64,000 nt of DNA from Methylobacterium sp. CB376 (GTDB lineage: Bacteria; Pseudomonadota; Alphaproteobacteria; Rhizobiales; Beijerinckiaceae), in assembly GCF_029714205.1 (NCBI RefSeq), contig NZ_CP121648.1, forward strand, positions 5,343,001-5,407,000, read 5' to 3'. Numbering within the stretch: position 1 is the stretch's first letter; each line of letters opens with the position of its first letter. Below are positions 63,547-64,000 of this stretch, one piece after another. Under the pieces are notes generated by a model. That model ran no database searches. It was not told where the DNA came from and saw nothing but the letters and a program-made list of their open reading frames with translations. The position numbers were made by a program, and so were the translations under genes.

Positions 63547-63585
63547 TCCGGCGGCGAGTGATCCGGCGGTGAGTGATCCGGCGGC
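63541..63585. repeat. 15-bp tandem repeat, three units, on the antiporter stop codon
   Basis: GAGTGATCCGGCGGC at 63541-63555, 63556-63570 and 63571-63585 (one change in the second unit). The antiporter TGA stop (63544-63546) is in the first unit and is repeated in each. Confidence 0.93.
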
Positions 63586-63692
63586 GCGCGGACCGGCCCC
63601 GCCGCATTACGGGATGGCAATGCGGCGGTCATCATGGCCAGAGCCGCCACGGCGCATCATCGGCGCGACCTTCGGAAGATGGAGCGCTGCCG

Positions 63693-63956
63693 ATGTCGCA
63701 GATGGATCGTCCGGCCGAGCTGATGATCTGGCACGCGAACCGTGCCGCGCCGCCCGGGGAGGCGCGGATCTACCCGACCCTGGAACAGGCGCTCCTCGCG
63801 GCCGCCGACTGCGCGGGCGACCCCGACGCGCTGCCCTGGATCGTCACCGAGGACGGCGAGATCCTGAGCCCGCACTGGATCGACCAGCACCTCGCCGGGC
63901 GCCGCGACCGGCCCGCCGCCGGCCGGCTGCGCAGCTGGCTCACCCACTGGGCATGA
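63693..63956 (+). CDS. Small hypothetical protein
   Basis: An 87-residue soluble protein with Met-Ile-Trp-His-Ala-Asn-Arg near the start, Tyr-Pro-Thr-Leu-Glu-Gln-Ala-Leu-Leu-Ala-Ala-Ala-Asp, and Leu-Pro-Trp-Ile-Val-Thr-Glu-Asp-Gly-Glu-Ile-Leu-Ser-Pro-His-Trp-Ile. The alternation of a helix and a compact beta segment looks like a real small fold. The ATG at 63693 gives a compact start; longer upstream readings cross the tandem repeat. I recognise no family. Confidence 0.6.
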   Translation: MSQMDRPAELMIWHANRAAPPGEARIYPTLEQALLAAADCAGDPDALPWIVTEDGEILSPHWIDQHLAGRRDRPAAGRLRSWLTHWA

Positions 63957-64000
63957 CGCCGCAGCGGCCGGCGCCGCCGTGAAATCGCCGAAAGACGCTG

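Overview
The window is about 64 kb of very GC-rich, densely coding DNA with the gene content of an alphaproteobacterium of the order Hyphomicrobiales (Rhizobiales), most likely a Methylobacterium relative. The evidence is the RegB/RegA (ActS/ActR) redox pair, an intracellular PHB depolymerase, a MucR/Ros-type regulator, the order ftsK-lolA-xthA, rpsO-pnp, and an Mla-type phospholipid transport operon. No tRNA, rRNA, CRISPR array, prophage or insertion sequence was found. It reads as ordinary chromosome with several accessory stretches. The taxonomic call is inference from gene content, not a database match.

Left part (1-10 kb): a cut-off IalB-type protein, a YgjP-type metallopeptidase, phaZ, regB-regA with a strong terminator, a gamma-glutamyltransferase-like enzyme, a periplasmic glucan biosynthesis protein and a variant metallo-beta-lactamase-fold protein. 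From 10.0 to 17.1 kb lie eight same-strand genes, nearly all overlapping at start and stop codons. They encode a ModA-like binding protein, a membrane cytochrome b, a Tat-exported sulfite-oxidase-fold molybdoprotein, a DUF2064 transferase, a multi-membrane-span glycosyltransferase, a radical SAM/SPASM enzyme, a GT2 enzyme and a PLP aminotransferase. I recognise no named pathway in this operon, and it is the best candidate here for an undescribed system.

Middle (17-37 kb): a second aminotransferase, an IlvD/Edd dehydratase, nadE, a shortened MFS protein, then ftsK-lolA-xthA. The ftsK frame is broken twice, in C-rich runs. An IclR regulator then faces a sugar-acid cluster (FAH hydrolase, SDR, MFS permease) across a clear palindromic operator candidate. 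After it come rpsO and pnp with good terminators.

Right part (37-64 kb): stress and envelope genes (GlsB, RidA, a PotF-like binding protein, RlpA, a Rap1a-like protein, RarD, an FkbM methyltransferase), an orphan CheZ, an MFS protein with ten identical Leu-Ser-Gly units, an mlaE-F-D-lipoprotein operon, a TadG-like protein, thiE-thiD, an LpxH-like phosphatase overlapping a GT4 glycosyltransferase, a MucR variant without its zinc ligands, and a CPA2 antiporter.

Two structural themes cut across the genes. First, short tandem repeats (units of 9-24 bp) are numerous and often sit exactly on start or stop codons. Second, a dispersed repeat with a hairpin-forming part appears at three tail-to-tail gene junctions (17.1, 29.5 and 52.3 kb).
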